This document shows, one piece after another, positions 8,066 to 16,138 of a stretch of DNA of 59,676 nt. The position numbers and the translations under genes are program-made. Position 1 is the first letter of the stretch, and each line of letters starts with the position of its first letter. The DNA is from Clostridia bacterium (GTDB lineage Bacteria; Bacillota; Clostridia; Christensenellales; Aristaeellaceae), in assembly GCA_017543905.1 (NCBI GenBank), contig JAFYFC010000003.1:1-59676 (forward strand), in the 5' to 3' direction. The notes under the pieces were generated by a model. It ran no database searches, was not told the origin of the DNA, and worked only from the letters and a program-made list of their open reading frames with translations.

Positions 8066-8521
8066 ATGAGAACATTTGCCAGAATAAGCGTCGCGCTGGC
8101 GCTTGGCGCGCTGCTGCTCGCGGGACTGTACATGCTTACGTCGCGCCTCACGCTGACGGTAAGCGCCGAGCGCGTGTCCGCGGGAGAGAAGCCTGAGGAG
8201 TTTGCTTCGCTCATGCAAAGCGCCCGGGAGAGCGGAAGCGGCGGCGCGATCGGGCTTAGCGAAACAGACGGCTGCACATTCGTAACGGTGAACGTGCAGC
8301 TTAAAAACCGTTCGCCCTTCGACGCGGAATGGATAACCCTCTCCTTAAGCACGCTGCCGGACGACGCGCTGGTCGTAAGCTCGTATACCGGCCCGATAGA
8401 CATAACTGCATCGGGCAGCGAGCGTCTGTACGTCACGTACCTTACACGCCGGGACGACACATCCTGCGGCGGCAGAGTGGAGTATTATATTTACGGGCGC
8501 TATCACAGCACGGAATTCTGA
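8066..8521 (+). CDS. Membrane-anchored or secreted protein of unknown function
   Basis: 151 aa. Residues ~5-25 form one hydrophobic helix that is either an uncleaved anchor or a signal peptide, leaving a ~120-residue outer domain. The body contains beta-rich segments (CTFVTVNVQLKNRSPFD, SERLYVTYLTRR, RVEYYIYGRYH) reminiscent of DUF4352/FxLYD-like immunoglobulin-type folds, but I do not recognise a family. RBS AAGGGGAG lies 6 nt before the ATG, and it has its own promoter at 8012-8040. The next gene (rpsU) also has its own promoter, so this is probably monocistronic. Confidence 0.7.
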   Translation: MRTFARISVALALGALLLAGLYMLTSRLTLTVSAERVSAGEKPEEFASLMQSARESGSGGAIGLSETDGCTFVTVNVQLKNRSPFDAEWITLSLSTLPDDALVVSSYTGPIDITASGSERLYVTYLTRRDDTSCGGRVEYYIYGRYHSTEF

Positions 8522-8612
8522 CGCGCGGCGCAAAACGCCTTACAGGCCTCAGCGCGCGTTTTCCGCTTAAACAAAACATAACGGCTTTTCGAAAGCTTAA
8601 AACAATAACCGC

Positions 8613-8641
8613 TTGACGATAACAGGGCATTGCGTTATAAT
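8613..8641 (+). promoter_or_regulatory. Promoter of rpsU
   Basis: TTGACG (8613-8618), 17-nt spacer, TATAAT (8636-8641). The ~62-nt leader before the ATG contains GGCAATGAGTGCC-like inverted sequence that may fold. Confidence 0.82.
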
Positions 8642-8709
8642 AAAACCCGTAGCGCACCCCATGCTACATTGGCAATGAGTGCCACTCAATCGCGAGGGGA
8701 GGGAAAACA

Positions 8710-8883
8710 ATGTCTGAAATCCGTGTACACGATAACGAGTCTCTGGAGAGCGCTCTGAGAAGATTTAAGCGTCTCACAGCTCGCAGCGGCATCCTTGCGG
8801 AAGCCAGAAAACGTGAGCATTACGAAAAACCCAGTGTAAAGCGCAAGAAGAAGGCGGAAGCAGCCCGCAAGCGTAAGTATTGA
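8710..8883 (+). CDS. rpsU: 30S ribosomal protein S21
   Basis: 57 aa, very basic, reading [20 protein letters not shown] at the start and ending [14 protein letters not shown], a clear bS21. It binds the small subunit near the 16S 3' end and helps initiation. RBS GAGGGGAGGG precedes the ATG. It has its own strong promoter (8613-8641) and an intrinsic terminator directly downstream (8898-8933), so it forms a short transcript. Some read-through into the methyltransferase gene at 8944 is likely, since no other promoter for it is visible. Confidence 0.96.
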   Translation: MSEIRVHDNESLESALRRFKRLTARSGILAEARKREHYEKPSVKRKKKAEAARKRKY

Positions 8884-8897
8884 TTCTTTGCGTATGT

Positions 8898-8933
8898 GCC
8901 CCTTTGCAGCATATTGCAAAGGGGCGAATTTTT
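8898..8933 (+). terminator. Intrinsic terminator after rpsU
   Basis: An 11-bp perfect stem (GCCCCTTTGCA with TGCAAAGGGGC), a short loop and a GAATTTTT tail. Confidence 0.88.
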
Positions 8934-8943
8934 AGGTGATTGA

Positions 8944-9921
8944 ATGCTCTATTCGCTTTTGCTGCGTCCGGAGGCAAACGGACGTATACAGGAAGCGATG
9001 AGCGTGCCACTGTTGAACGAACTGCGTATTATCCTTTCAGTTTTCGGCGTACAATCGGCCATACACACCCGCAGTGTTTACGGCGTACAGGCGTTTGAGT
9101 TTGAATGCGCCGCTCTTTCGGACAGCGCCGTCAAGGCCTTGAGCGCATATTCGCATATACTATGGCTGTGCGAGCGCACGAAGGCGGGTTATATCCCGCT
9201 GACAGGCGCGGCGCACGCGCGCATAGGCGCGGATCTGCCCTTGATACTGAAGTATAAGGGCAAAACCAACGAGTATTTCACGCAGCTTCTGATAAATCTC
9301 GCGTTGTGCGCGTCGGATCGCCGCGGCGAAGAAAGGCTTACGCTGTTCGATCCGATGTGCGGCAGGGGCACCACATTGTTTCTTGCACTGAACCGCGGCT
9401 GGGACGCCTGCGGAATAGATTCCGGCAAAACAGAAATTGCCGAGGCGGACGCGTATTTCAAAAAGTATCTCGAGACCGCGCGCATAAGCTACACGCGCAG
9501 CGCGCAGTCGCAGACGCTTGACGCACATTCGCACGCGCCGGTCGTCACATACGAAACGCAGAGCCTTACGCTGCGTATCGCTCACGCGCAGGCGGAAAAA
9601 TGCGACCGCGTGTACAACAGGCGCAGGGCGCAGCTTATCGTAAGCGATCTGCCCTACGGAATACAGACCGCGCCCGGTGGCATGAAGCGCTTTGAGGACA
9701 TGCTGCGCGCGATGATGCCCGCGTGGACGCGCAGCCTTGCGCCCGGCGGGGCGATGGCGCTTTCTTTCAATACATATACCTTAAAAACAGAAACCGTAAG
9801 AAGCATTATGCGGGAAAACGGGCTTGAAGTCATGTGCGGCGGCGCGTGGGACGCGTTTGCGCACCGCGTGGAGCAGGCGATCAACCGTGACGCCGCAGTA
9901 TGCAGGAAGATCGGAGGATAA
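8944..9921 (+). CDS. Trm11-like SAM-dependent RNA (guanine) methyltransferase
   Basis: 325 aa. The SAM-binding loop reads FDPMCGRGTTLFLAL (residues ~135-150) and the catalytic motif IV is SDLPYG (~236-241), the (D/N)(L/P)PYG form used by Trm11/RlmL-type N2-guanine RNA methyltransferases rather than DNA enzymes. The N-terminal ~110 residues would be the RNA-binding part, but no classical THUMP signature is obvious. It abuts rho (TAA then ATG, no gap), so the two are translated together. The most likely target is tRNA. No strong RBS is visible. Confidence 0.8.
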   Translation: MLYSLLLRPEANGRIQEAMSVPLLNELRIILSVFGVQSAIHTRSVYGVQAFEFECAALSDSAVKALSAYSHILWLCERTKAGYIPLTGAAHARIGADLPLILKYKGKTNEYFTQLLINLALCASDRRGEERLTLFDPMCGRGTTLFLALNRGWDACGIDSGKTEIAEADAYFKKYLETARISYTRSAQSQTLDAHSHAPVVTYETQSLTLRIAHAQAEKCDRVYNRRRAQLIVSDLPYGIQTAPGGMKRFEDMLRAMMPAWTRSLAPGGAMALSFNTYTLKTETVRSIMRENGLEVMCGGAWDAFAHRVEQAINRDAAVCRKIGG

Positions 9922-11799
9922 ATGGATACAAGCTATCTCTATGTAAAAACGGGCGCAGAGCTCAAGCTCCTGTGCAGACAGGCAGGCATCAAGCTGCCCT
10001 CGGGCGCAAACAAGGCTAAAATGATAGAGCTGCTCACGCAGTCCGGTCAGCAGAAAAAGGCGGCTGCGGAGGCCGACGCGCCCGCCGCAGAGACGGCGGA
10101 GGCGATAAAGACGGCGCAGGAGCTACAGAGCGCGCCCGCGCAGACCGAAGCGCCGAAGCGCCGCGGAAGAGCCCCAAAGGCGCAAGCGGCGGACAAAACG
10201 GCAAAAGCAGCTGACGCTGCCGAGCCCGCGCAGCCGAAGGACGCCGCCTCGGAAAAGCCCGCGCGCACGCGAAAAGCGAAACCCGCCGCAGACAGCAGCT
10301 CGGAAAAGTCCGCGCACGTATCCGTACAAAGCGGGGCGGACGCTCAGGCGGAGCCCGTACAGCGCAGAACCGTGCGTTCACGCAAAAAAACGCCCTCCGC
10401 AGACGCGCCGGAGCAGGACGCGCGCGAGCAGACTCAGCCGACCAAGGCGGATCTGCAGGAGCCTGTACGGCAGGTAAGCGGCGCGGACGCAGCGGAGGAC
10501 GCCGCGAGCGAAGCACCTGCCGAAGCAGCCGTGCAAAAAGAGCCCCTTGCCGCGGCGCAGAACGAATTGCCTGCCGCCGCGCCGGAAGCAGGCGCGGGGG
10601 AGGAAAGCGCGCAGACGGAGCAGACCTCAGACAGACCCGTGTACAACGATCCCATCCCGCAGGCGGAATGGGGCGTGGGCGAGGGCGTGCTTGAGATACT
10701 GCCAGACGGCTACGGCTTTCTGAGGGCGGAAAACTGCCTGCCCGGCCCGAGGGACGTGTACCTGTCCCAGACGCAGATACGCCGCTTCAATCTTAGAAAC
10801 GGCGACTACATCGTAGGCCGCACGCGCCCGCAGCGCGAGGGCGACCGCTACGAGGGCATGATTTACGTGTCCACGGTAAACGGCGCCAGCGCGGATTCCG
10901 CGCGCAGACGCCCGCGCTTCGAGGACCTGACGCCCATCTTCCCGGATACGCGGCTGCGCCTCGAGGATCCGCTGGGCAACACCGATCTTGCGCTCAGGAC
11001 GATAGACCTGATCGCGCCTATAGGCAAAGGGCAGAGAGGTCTTATAGTTTCTCCGCCCAAAGCGGGCAAAACCATACTGCTGCAGAAAATCGCCAACGCG
11101 ATCACGATGAACTATCCCAAGGTACAGCTCATGATAGTGCTTATCGACGAGCGTCCCGAGGAGGTTACCGACATGCAGCGCTCGACCCACGCGGAGGTTT
11201 TCTATTCCACATTCGACGAGGAGCCTGAAAACCATACGCGCCTTTCCGAGATGGTGCTCGACAAGGCGCAGAGGCAGGTCGAGATGGGCGAAGACGTGGT
11301 GATACTGCTCGATTCGATAACGCGCCTTGCGCGCGCTTACAACCTCGTGATACCGCCCACCGGACGTTCCCTCTCCGGCGGACTCGATCCGGGCGCGCTG
11401 TATAAGCCCAAGAAATTCTTCGGCTCCGCGCGCAACATAGAGCACGGCGGCAGCCTTACGATAATCGCGACCGCGCTGGTGGACACCGGCAGCCGTCTGG
11501 ACGATATCATTTACGAAGAATTCAAGGGCACTGGCAATATGGAGCTCCATCTTGACAGGAAGCTCTCCGAGCGGCGCGTGTTCCCGGCGATAGACATAAA
11601 CCGCTCAGGCACGCGCAGGGACGAGCTGCTCTACACTCCTCAGGAGGCCGCAGGCGCGCTGCAGATACGCCGCAGCATGGCGTCCGCGTCCAATCAGGAC
11701 AGCACTGAGCAGCTGCTTTCGCTGATGGAGAAAACCTCGACGAACGCACAGCTCGTGGAGCGCATGAAGGGCTGGATGGCGGCGCTGAGCAAGTCCTGA
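9922..11799 (+). CDS. rho: Transcription termination factor Rho with a long disordered insert
   Basis: 625 aa against ~420 for ordinary Rho. Residues 1-43 are the Rho N-terminal helical (SAP-like) domain ([16 protein letters not shown]). Residues ~45-235 are an Ala/Glu/Lys/Pro-rich low-complexity insert. The OB-fold RNA-binding domain starts near 240 ([14 protein letters not shown]). The hexameric RecA-like ATPase follows, with P-loop SPPKAGKT near 375-382 and the Walker B region [16 protein letters not shown]. All catalytic motifs of the ring ATPase look intact. Rho loads on untranslated RNA and ends transcription. Inserts at this position occur in other high-GC Gram-positives and can aid RNA binding or condensation; here its role is inferred. 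Confidence 0.96.
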   Translation: MDTSYLYVKTGAELKLLCRQAGIKLPSGANKAKMIELLTQSGQQKKAAAEADAPAAETAEAIKTAQELQSAPAQTEAPKRRGRAPKAQAADKTAKAADAAEPAQPKDAASEKPARTRKAKPAADSSSEKSAHVSVQSGADAQAEPVQRRTVRSRKKTPSADAPEQDAREQTQPTKADLQEPVRQVSGADAAEDAASEAPAEAAVQKEPLAAAQNELPAAAPEAGAGEESAQTEQTSDRPVYNDPIPQAEWGVGEGVLEILPDGYGFLRAENCLPGPRDVYLSQTQIRRFNLRNGDYIVGRTRPQREGDRYEGMIYVSTVNGASADSARRRPRFEDLTPIFPDTRLRLEDPLGNTDLALRTIDLIAPIGKGQRGLIVSPPKAGKTILLQKIANAITMNYPKVQLMIVLIDERPEEVTDMQRSTHAEVFYSTFDEEPENHTRLSEMVLDKAQRQVEMGEDVVILLDSITRLARAYNLVIPPTGRSLSGGLDPGALYKPKKFFGSARNIEHGGSLTIIATALVDTGSRLDDIIYEEFKGTGNMELHLDRKLSERRVFPAIDINRSGTRRDELLYTPQEAAGALQIRRSMASASNQDSTEQLLSLMEKTSTNAQLVERMKGWMAALSKS

Positions 11800-11803
11800 C
11801 GTA

Positions 11804-11832
11804 TTGACAGAAATTTAGAAACGTGCTAAAAT
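11804..11832 (+). promoter_or_regulatory. Promoter driving the 177-aa gene, ncRNA candidate and RT
   Basis: TTGACA (11804-11809), 17-nt spacer, TAAAAT (11827-11832), just after rho. No further promoter with both boxes is seen before the RT gene, so it probably serves 11889-13855. Confidence 0.72.
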
Positions 11833-11888
11833 CATAATATCTTAAGCTGATTATCTGCGGTTTACGCCGCGCCTGACGGGAGGATTAC

Positions 11889-12422
11889 ATGGATCTTTTC
11901 AAAAAGCTGTTCTCCGGAATACAGAGCGAGCCTGAAAGACCCGCGCAGAGACCGGCGCCCACGCCGCCGCGCGCACCTGTGCCGCCGGCTGCTCCGCGCT
12001 ATACGGGAATGCAGCCGCCGCGCGCGCCCCATGCCGCAGCAAGCGCGCGTCCCGCTATGCAGTATTCGCTTAAAAACATGCCCAGAGAGTATTTTGAGCG
12101 TGTTCCCGCTGAGGAGTGCCAGTACAATTTCCGCGGCACGTACATTCAGTACTTCGAAAAGGTGCTGCGCGAGGATTTTCCGATGTACCGCCTTACGGGG
12201 ATGCAGATACAGAATACCAAAAGATACGCGTTCTTCCTTACCAGAGGCGCGTCGCCCGAGCTCGTGATAGAGCTGATGCCCGAAAGCTCGAGCGCGGACA
12301 AGCTGAGGCGCGACTGCTTCGACAAGCGCATACCATACCTGCGCTTCTATTACGACCACCGCGGCTGGTGGAATACCCGCAGCTACGTCAGAGAGCGCGT
12401 ACGCCGCGCGCTGAACGTCTGA
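11889..12422 (+). CDS. Unknown protein, proline-rich N-terminus plus compact C-terminal domain
   Basis: 177 aa. Residues ~15-60 are Pro/Ala/Arg-rich and likely disordered. Residues ~65-177 form an ordered alpha/beta domain containing YNFRGTYIQYFEKVL, AFFLTRG, ELVIELMPES, IPYLRFYYDHRGWWNTRSYV and a terminal basic helix. The alternation of a VIEL strand, a lysine/arginine-rich helix and a LRFYY strand loosely recalls small PD-(D/E)XK-type or DUF2726-type nuclease folds, but the catalytic residues are not convincing and I do not assign a function. RBS GGGAGG lies 6 nt before the ATG. It ends 14 nt before the inverted repeat of the RT-associated element, so it could be a partner of that system or simply an upstream neighbour. 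Confidence 0.7.
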   Translation: MDLFKKLFSGIQSEPERPAQRPAPTPPRAPVPPAAPRYTGMQPPRAPHAAASARPAMQYSLKNMPREYFERVPAEECQYNFRGTYIQYFEKVLREDFPMYRLTGMQIQNTKRYAFFLTRGASPELVIELMPESSSADKLRRDCFDKRIPYLRFYYDHRGWWNTRSYVRERVRRALNV

Positions 12423-12527
12423 CGCTCAGGACACGGTAAAAACAGAAAGAGAACGCATTGCGCCTGCGGAGGACACAGCATGAGCGAAGCATACGGCTTT
12501 GCAGGCAGCCCGCTCGTGTACGGTTCG

Positions 12528-12554
12528 GCATCTAAGGTAACTTACCTTAGATGC
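12528..12554. repeat. 27-nt perfect palindromic hairpin
   Basis: GCATCTAAGGTAA, a single C, then the exact reverse complement. As RNA the real loop would be TAACTTA or similar. It is the strongest internal stem of the RT-associated element and the best candidate msd-like stem. Confidence 0.9.
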
Positions 12555-12557
12555 GGC

Positions 12558-12580
12558 ACTCAGCTTAACTTAAGCTGAGT
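12558..12580. repeat. 23-nt perfect palindromic hairpin
   Basis: ACTCAGCTTAA, a single C, then its exact reverse complement. Its apex shares the sequence TTAACTTAA with TAACTTA of the preceding hairpin, only 3 nt away. Confidence 0.9.
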
Positions 12581-12613
12581 TTAAGGATTTCTCTTTCTGT
12601 TTTTATATTTATT

Positions 12614-13855
12614 ATGGACAGTATACTCAATCTGATAACGCTTCCGGATGCATGGGAGAGCTATTATGCACACAAAAGCTCCCGTCTGTGTCCGGAGGCG
12701 TTTATAAAGGAGCTGCGCGCGTTCGTCGACGCGCGCGCGTATGCACCCGTATGCGAAGCGATAAGCCGCGGCGAGGCTTTTCCCCTGCCCGAAAAACGCT
12801 TTATAGAGAAGCCGGGCTCGTCCAAAAAGCGCGCCGTGTACACGTATCCGCCGGCTGAAAACATGGTTCTCAAGCTCGTCACGTTTTTGCTGCTCAGAAG
12901 GTACGACGGGCTGTTTTCGCCCAATCTGTATTCCTTCCGGCCGGAGCATACGGCGAAGGGCGCGCTCAGAAGCCTGCTCGGCGTGCGCGGGATACGCGGC
13001 ATGTTTTCCTATAAGGTCGACGTCAGCGATTATTTCAATTCCATAGACATAACGCGCTTTCTGCCGGAATTGGAATGCGCGCTGCATGACGATCCGCGTT
13101 TGTACGCGTTTCTGAGCGCGCTGCTTACTGAGCCTGCCGTAATATACAAAAAGCGCCTCATAAAAGAAACCAAGGGCATAATGGCGGGCACGCCGCAGGC
13201 GGCGTTTTACGCAAACCTGTTTTTGCGCGGTCTGGACGAGATGTTTTATTTAAAGGGCATACCCTACTGCCGCTATTCGGACGATATAATCACGTTTGCT
13301 CCTGACAAGGACGGCGCGGCGGCGAACGCGGAGCTCATACGCGCATATCTTGCCGAAAAGGGGCTTAAGGTCAATCCGGACAAGGAGTGCTTCACTTCGC
13401 CCGAGGAGGGCTTTACTTTTCTCGGATTTTACTGCGCGAACGGAAAAACGGACATAGCGCGCGCTTCCCTTAAAAAGATAAAACAGAAAATGCGCCGCAA
13501 AATGCGCGCGCTTCAGCGCTGGCAGCACAGAAAGCAGCTTGACGGCAGCAAGGCTGCGCGCGCGTTCATAAAGGCGTTCAACCGCAAGATGTTCGAAAAC
13601 AGCGCAGGCAGCGAGCTTACATGGGCGTACTGGTATTTTCCGGTGATAACAACGGCGGACAGCCTGCACGAGATAGATTTGTACGCGCAGGAATGCATCC
13701 GCTTCCTTATTAGCGGCACGCGCACGAAAGCGCGCTACAGCGTGCGCTACGAAGACATGAAGCAGCTGGGCTACAGGAGCCTCGTGCACGAATACTACGC
13801 CTATAACGGCGAAGCGCGGCTGTTCGGAAGCGCGCAGACTATATTCCGTACTTGA
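12614..13855 (+). CDS. Reverse transcriptase (RNA-directed DNA polymerase), unclassified lineage
   Basis: 413 aa. RT motifs in order: an RT1/2-like block with KPGSSKKRAVYTYP (66-79) and LYSFRPEHTAKGAL (105-118); RT3 YKVDVSDYFNSI (133-144, Asp136 metal ligand); RT4 IMAGTPQAAFYANLFLRGLD (189-208); RT5 YSDD (221-224, the two catalytic Asp); GLKVNPDK (250-257); and GFTFLGF (266-272). The last ~120 residues are basic and helical (thumb-like), ending near LGYRSLVHEYY. Catalytic residues are intact. It lacks the retron NAxxH and VTG signatures and has no maturase or endonuclease domain, so it resembles group-II-like, DGR or 'unknown group' RTs. No Shine-Dalgarno precedes the ATG; the candidate ncRNA ends 8 nt upstream. 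Its tail overlaps the convergent ECF gene by 17 bp. Confidence 0.9.
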   Translation: MDSILNLITLPDAWESYYAHKSSRLCPEAFIKELRAFVDARAYAPVCEAISRGEAFPLPEKRFIEKPGSSKKRAVYTYPPAENMVLKLVTFLLLRRYDGLFSPNLYSFRPEHTAKGALRSLLGVRGIRGMFSYKVDVSDYFNSIDITRFLPELECALHDDPRLYAFLSALLTEPAVIYKKRLIKETKGIMAGTPQAAFYANLFLRGLDEMFYLKGIPYCRYSDDIITFAPDKDGAAANAELIRAYLAEKGLKVNPDKECFTSPEEGFTFLGFYCANGKTDIARASLKKIKQKMRRKMRALQRWQHRKQLDGSKAARAFIKAFNRKMFENSAGSELTWAYWYFPVITTADSLHEIDLYAQECIRFLISGTRTKARYSVRYEDMKQLGYRSLVHEYYAYNGEARLFGSAQTIFRT

Positions 13856-14525
13856 TATGCATACGCTCAAGCTTCTGTCCGAAGGGGCGCGCGAGCACCC
13901 ACAGGAATATAACGTTCGACGCTGCGTAGGAAACGGTATAGGGCGCCGCGGTCCCCAGCGCCGCGATATACAGCTTTATATCGAACGCGCCGTTGTACCA
14001 TAATACTGTCCATACGTCCATTATCGCAGAATACGCCGCTCCGGCGAGCGCGCCGTAAACGAGCAGCGCGGCGCGGCTTTTTTTGAGAACGCCGGACGAC
14101 AGTCCCGCAAACAGCCCGACCAGTCCCCACGCGAGCATCTGAAACGGCGTCCAGGGGCCTTGCCCGAAATAAAAATCGGATATGAGCGCCGAAAACGCAC
14201 CAGTCAGAAAGCCCGCCTCCCCGCCCAGATAGATGCCGCTGATTATTACGATCGACGCGACGGGCTTGATAAGCGGTATAAAACGCCCCGCGCACGCAAG
14301 CGCGATAAGCACTGTCACAATGACGAGCCGGCGCGCGCCGGTCTGTTTTTTCTCGAAGCCTGAAATGAAAAGCGCCACCGAAAGCGCGGCGACTGCCAGG
14401 GATACGAACGCATAGCTCCTGGCGGAGAACACCGTGCCGCCCAGCAGCACCGTAAACGGGATCGCCGCAAAGGGTATTATTATCTTGAGCGCGCGCCTTA
14501 TCCGCGCGTTTTCAATCGCGATCAT
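13839..14525 (-). CDS. ECF transporter S component (substrate not certain)
   Basis: 228 aa, about six membrane segments. The start at 14525 is chosen because ATGA overlaps the stop of the ATPase gene; a longer open frame exists upstream but has no membrane character. Motifs IYLGGEAGFLTGAFSALISD and FYFGQGPWTPFQMLAWGLVG are typical of S components that share operons with their own T and A units, including cobalamin-type (CbrT-like) ones. It binds the vitamin and confers specificity. Cobalamin is a guess: no cobalamin riboswitch is seen upstream. Confidence 0.82.
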   Translation of the reverse strand: MIAIENARIRRALKIIIPFAAIPFTVLLGGTVFSARSYAFVSLAVAALSVALFISGFEKKQTGARRLVIVTVLIALACAGRFIPLIKPVASIVIISGIYLGGEAGFLTGAFSALISDFYFGQGPWTPFQMLAWGLVGLFAGLSSGVLKKSRAALLVYGALAGAAYSAIMDVWTVLWYNGAFDIKLYIAALGTAAPYTVSYAASNVIFLWVLARPFGQKLERMHIKYGI

Positions 14526-16138
14526 TTGACGTTCAGGCGGCAGATGCGTTCCGCCTCGTCGAGCGTAGAAACGCCCTCGTAATAGCCGCGCGTCATACGG
14601 CTTATCGCGGTCGTGTAGAAGCTGCTGTCCGCGAAAAACCCGGCTGCGGGCGCACAGGACACGGCCTCTCCTCTGAAAAACATCGCGCACCTGTCTGCCA
14701 TGAGACAGGCAAGCTCTACGTCGTGCGTCACGCAAACGACGCTTACGCCGTGCGATCTGAGCGCTTTTATTATGCGGACAAATTCGTGCTTGGCGCGCGC
14801 GTCCAGCCCTTTCGTGGGCTCGTCCAGCAGCAGGAGACGCGGCTTCGTATCAAGCACCTTCGCAAGCGCTGCAAGCTGCTGCTGTCCGCCCGAAAGATCA
14901 TAGGGATGCTGCGAATAATACGGCGTAAGATCGAACGGCAAATCCTGCGTATCCACTCCGTCAAGCTCTTCCCGCAGGGTATTGTGCAGAAAGAGCGTCT
15001 GCGCGTCCTGCGGCAGCAAAGACAGACAGTTTCTGTACAGCGTCTGGTTTTTGTAATCCTTAAGCTTTTTGCCGAATACGCGTATCTGTCCCGCGTAGGG
15101 CTTTACAAGCGCGCTCGCGGCGCTCAGGCAGGTGGATTTGCCGGAGCCGTTTCCGCCAAGTATGCAGAATATTTCGCCCTCGTATACCGTGAAGCTGAGA
15201 TTTTTGAGCGCGTCCGCGCCGTTTCTGTCGTAGCGGAAGTACACGTTTTTGAATTCGAGCGCGGGCGCATCGGAATGCGAGTACGCTTCACGCGTGAGAG
15301 CGCGCACACGGTTTGAAAAACTGCTTTCTATAAAAGCGCGGCCTTCGCCTACGGTGAAGGGAGGCTCGGACTTTATATCGAAGCGTCCCCAGAGCCGCAG
15401 CGCGGAGGGCAGCGCGTCACGAAACGCGGGAGAGACCGCGAGCTCTGCTGCCGCCGCGCGCGCGGGGCCGAACAGCTTCAGCCTGCCGTTTTCAAGCGCC
15501 AGCACTTTGTCAGAAAGCGGCAGCGCGTCCTCGAGCCGGTGCTCTATCATTATAACGGTCAGGGAGAGCTCGGTTTTAAGCCTGTGCACGGTCGATATGA
15601 ATTCCGCCGCCGCTATGGGATCGAGCTGCGCGGTGGGCTCGTCGAGCAGCAGCACGTCCGGCTGCATTATCATGACGGACGCGAGGTTCAGAAGCTGCTT
15701 CTGTCCGCCGGAAAGCTCGTCTGTGCGTTTGTCGAACATATCCTCCATGCCGAAATAGCAGGCCATTTCCGAGACGCGTCTTCTGATGGCTTCGTTTGGC
15801 AGTCCGAGGTTCTCAAGCCCGAAGGCGAGCTCGTGCCACACCTTGTCGCACACTATCTGCTGCTCGGGCTTCTGGCATACGTAGCCGATTTTCGCGGCGG
15901 CGGTCCTTTCGTCTATTTGACGTATATCCTGCCCGTCAAACAGTATTCTTCCGCTATAGCTGCCGGCGGGGGAGATTTCGCGCTTGAGCAGCCGTATCAG
16001 CGTGGTTTTGCCGCTGCCGGTAGGGCCGCATACGCATACGAATTCGCCGCGCCCGACGCTGAAGCTTATGTTTTCGAGCGCGTTCGTATGCGCAGCGTTA
16101 TACGTAAATGTCAGGTTTTCGATTTCAAGCAGCGCCAT
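14522..16138 (-). CDS. ECF transporter ATPase, two ABC domains fused (EcfA-EcfA')
   Basis: 538 aa containing two complete ABC ATPase units. Unit 1 (~1-250) has Walker A GPTGSGKTT, signature LSGGQKQ and Walker B VLLLDEPT. Unit 2 (~285-538) has Walker A GGNGSGKST, signature LSGGQQQ and Walker B LLLLDEPT, with H-loop histidines in MIEHR and VTHDV. It powers vitamin uptake together with the T and S units. Overlaps are 28 bp with ecfT upstream and 4 bp with the S gene downstream, so all three are translationally coupled. The fused form replaces the usual separate EcfA1 and EcfA2. Confidence 0.95.
   Translation of the reverse strand: MALLEIENLTFTYNAAHTNALENISFSVGRGEFVCVCGPTGSGKTTLIRLLKREISPAGSYSGRILFDGQDIRQIDERTAAAKIGYVCQKPEQQIVCDKVWHELAFGLENLGLPNEAIRRRVSEMACYFGMEDMFDKRTDELSGGQKQLLNLASVMIMQPDVLLLDEPTAQLDPIAAAEFISTVHRLKTELSLTVIMIEHRLEDALPLSDKVLALENGRLKLFGPARAAAAELAVSPAFRDALPSALRLWGRFDIKSEPPFTVGEGRAFIESSFSNRVRALTREAYSHSDAPALEFKNVYFRYDRNGADALKNLSFTVYEGEIFCILGGNGSGKSTCLSAASALVKPYAGQIRVFGKKLKDYKNQTLYRNCLSLLPQDAQTLFLHNTLREELDGVDTQDLPFDLTPYYSQHPYDLSGGQQQLAALAKVLDTKPRLLLLDEPTKGLDARAKHEFVRIIKALRSHGVSVVCVTHDVELACLMADRCAMFFRGEAVSCAPAAGFFADSSFYTTAISRMTRGYYEGVSTLDEAERICRLNVK

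Larger units (their letters stand above)
12437..12605 (+). ncRNA. Candidate retron-like non-coding RNA upstream of the RT
   Basis: 169 nt bounded by a perfect 17-nt inverted repeat (12437-12453 and 12589-12605; arm TAAAAACAGAAAGAGAA), the equivalent of the a1/a2 ends of a retron msr-msd. Inside, in order: CGC-ATT-GCG (12454-12462); GCCTGC/GCAGGC (12462-12467, 12501-12506) in competition with a 7-bp hairpin GCGAAGC/GCTTTGC (12484-12502); a 13-bp perfect hairpin (12528-12554); and an 11-bp perfect hairpin (12558-12580). It lacks convincing coding potential and ends 8 nt before the RT start codon. A canonical branch-point guanosine motif is not certain. The base pairing is read directly; the function is inferred. 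Confidence 0.6.
12437..12605. repeat. 17-bp perfect terminal inverted repeat
   Basis: Left arm 12437-12453 and right arm 12589-12605 are exact reverse complements, 135 nt apart. The arms are A-rich and T-rich in otherwise GC-rich surroundings, which makes chance unlikely. Confidence 0.93.

Noticed and set aside
12528..12605. Hairpins before the RT as a simple intrinsic terminator of the 177-aa gene
   Set aside because: The hairpins are not followed directly by a T-run; the T-rich stretch is itself the exact complement of an upstream A-rich arm. A terminator would not need that 135-nt-distant match, so a structured RNA is preferred, though partial termination cannot be excluded.
12437..12605. 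Group II intron or DGR template associated with the RT
   Set aside because: No domain V-like hairpin with AGC/GUUC marks, no exon-binding context, and no nearby variable/template repeat pair was seen.
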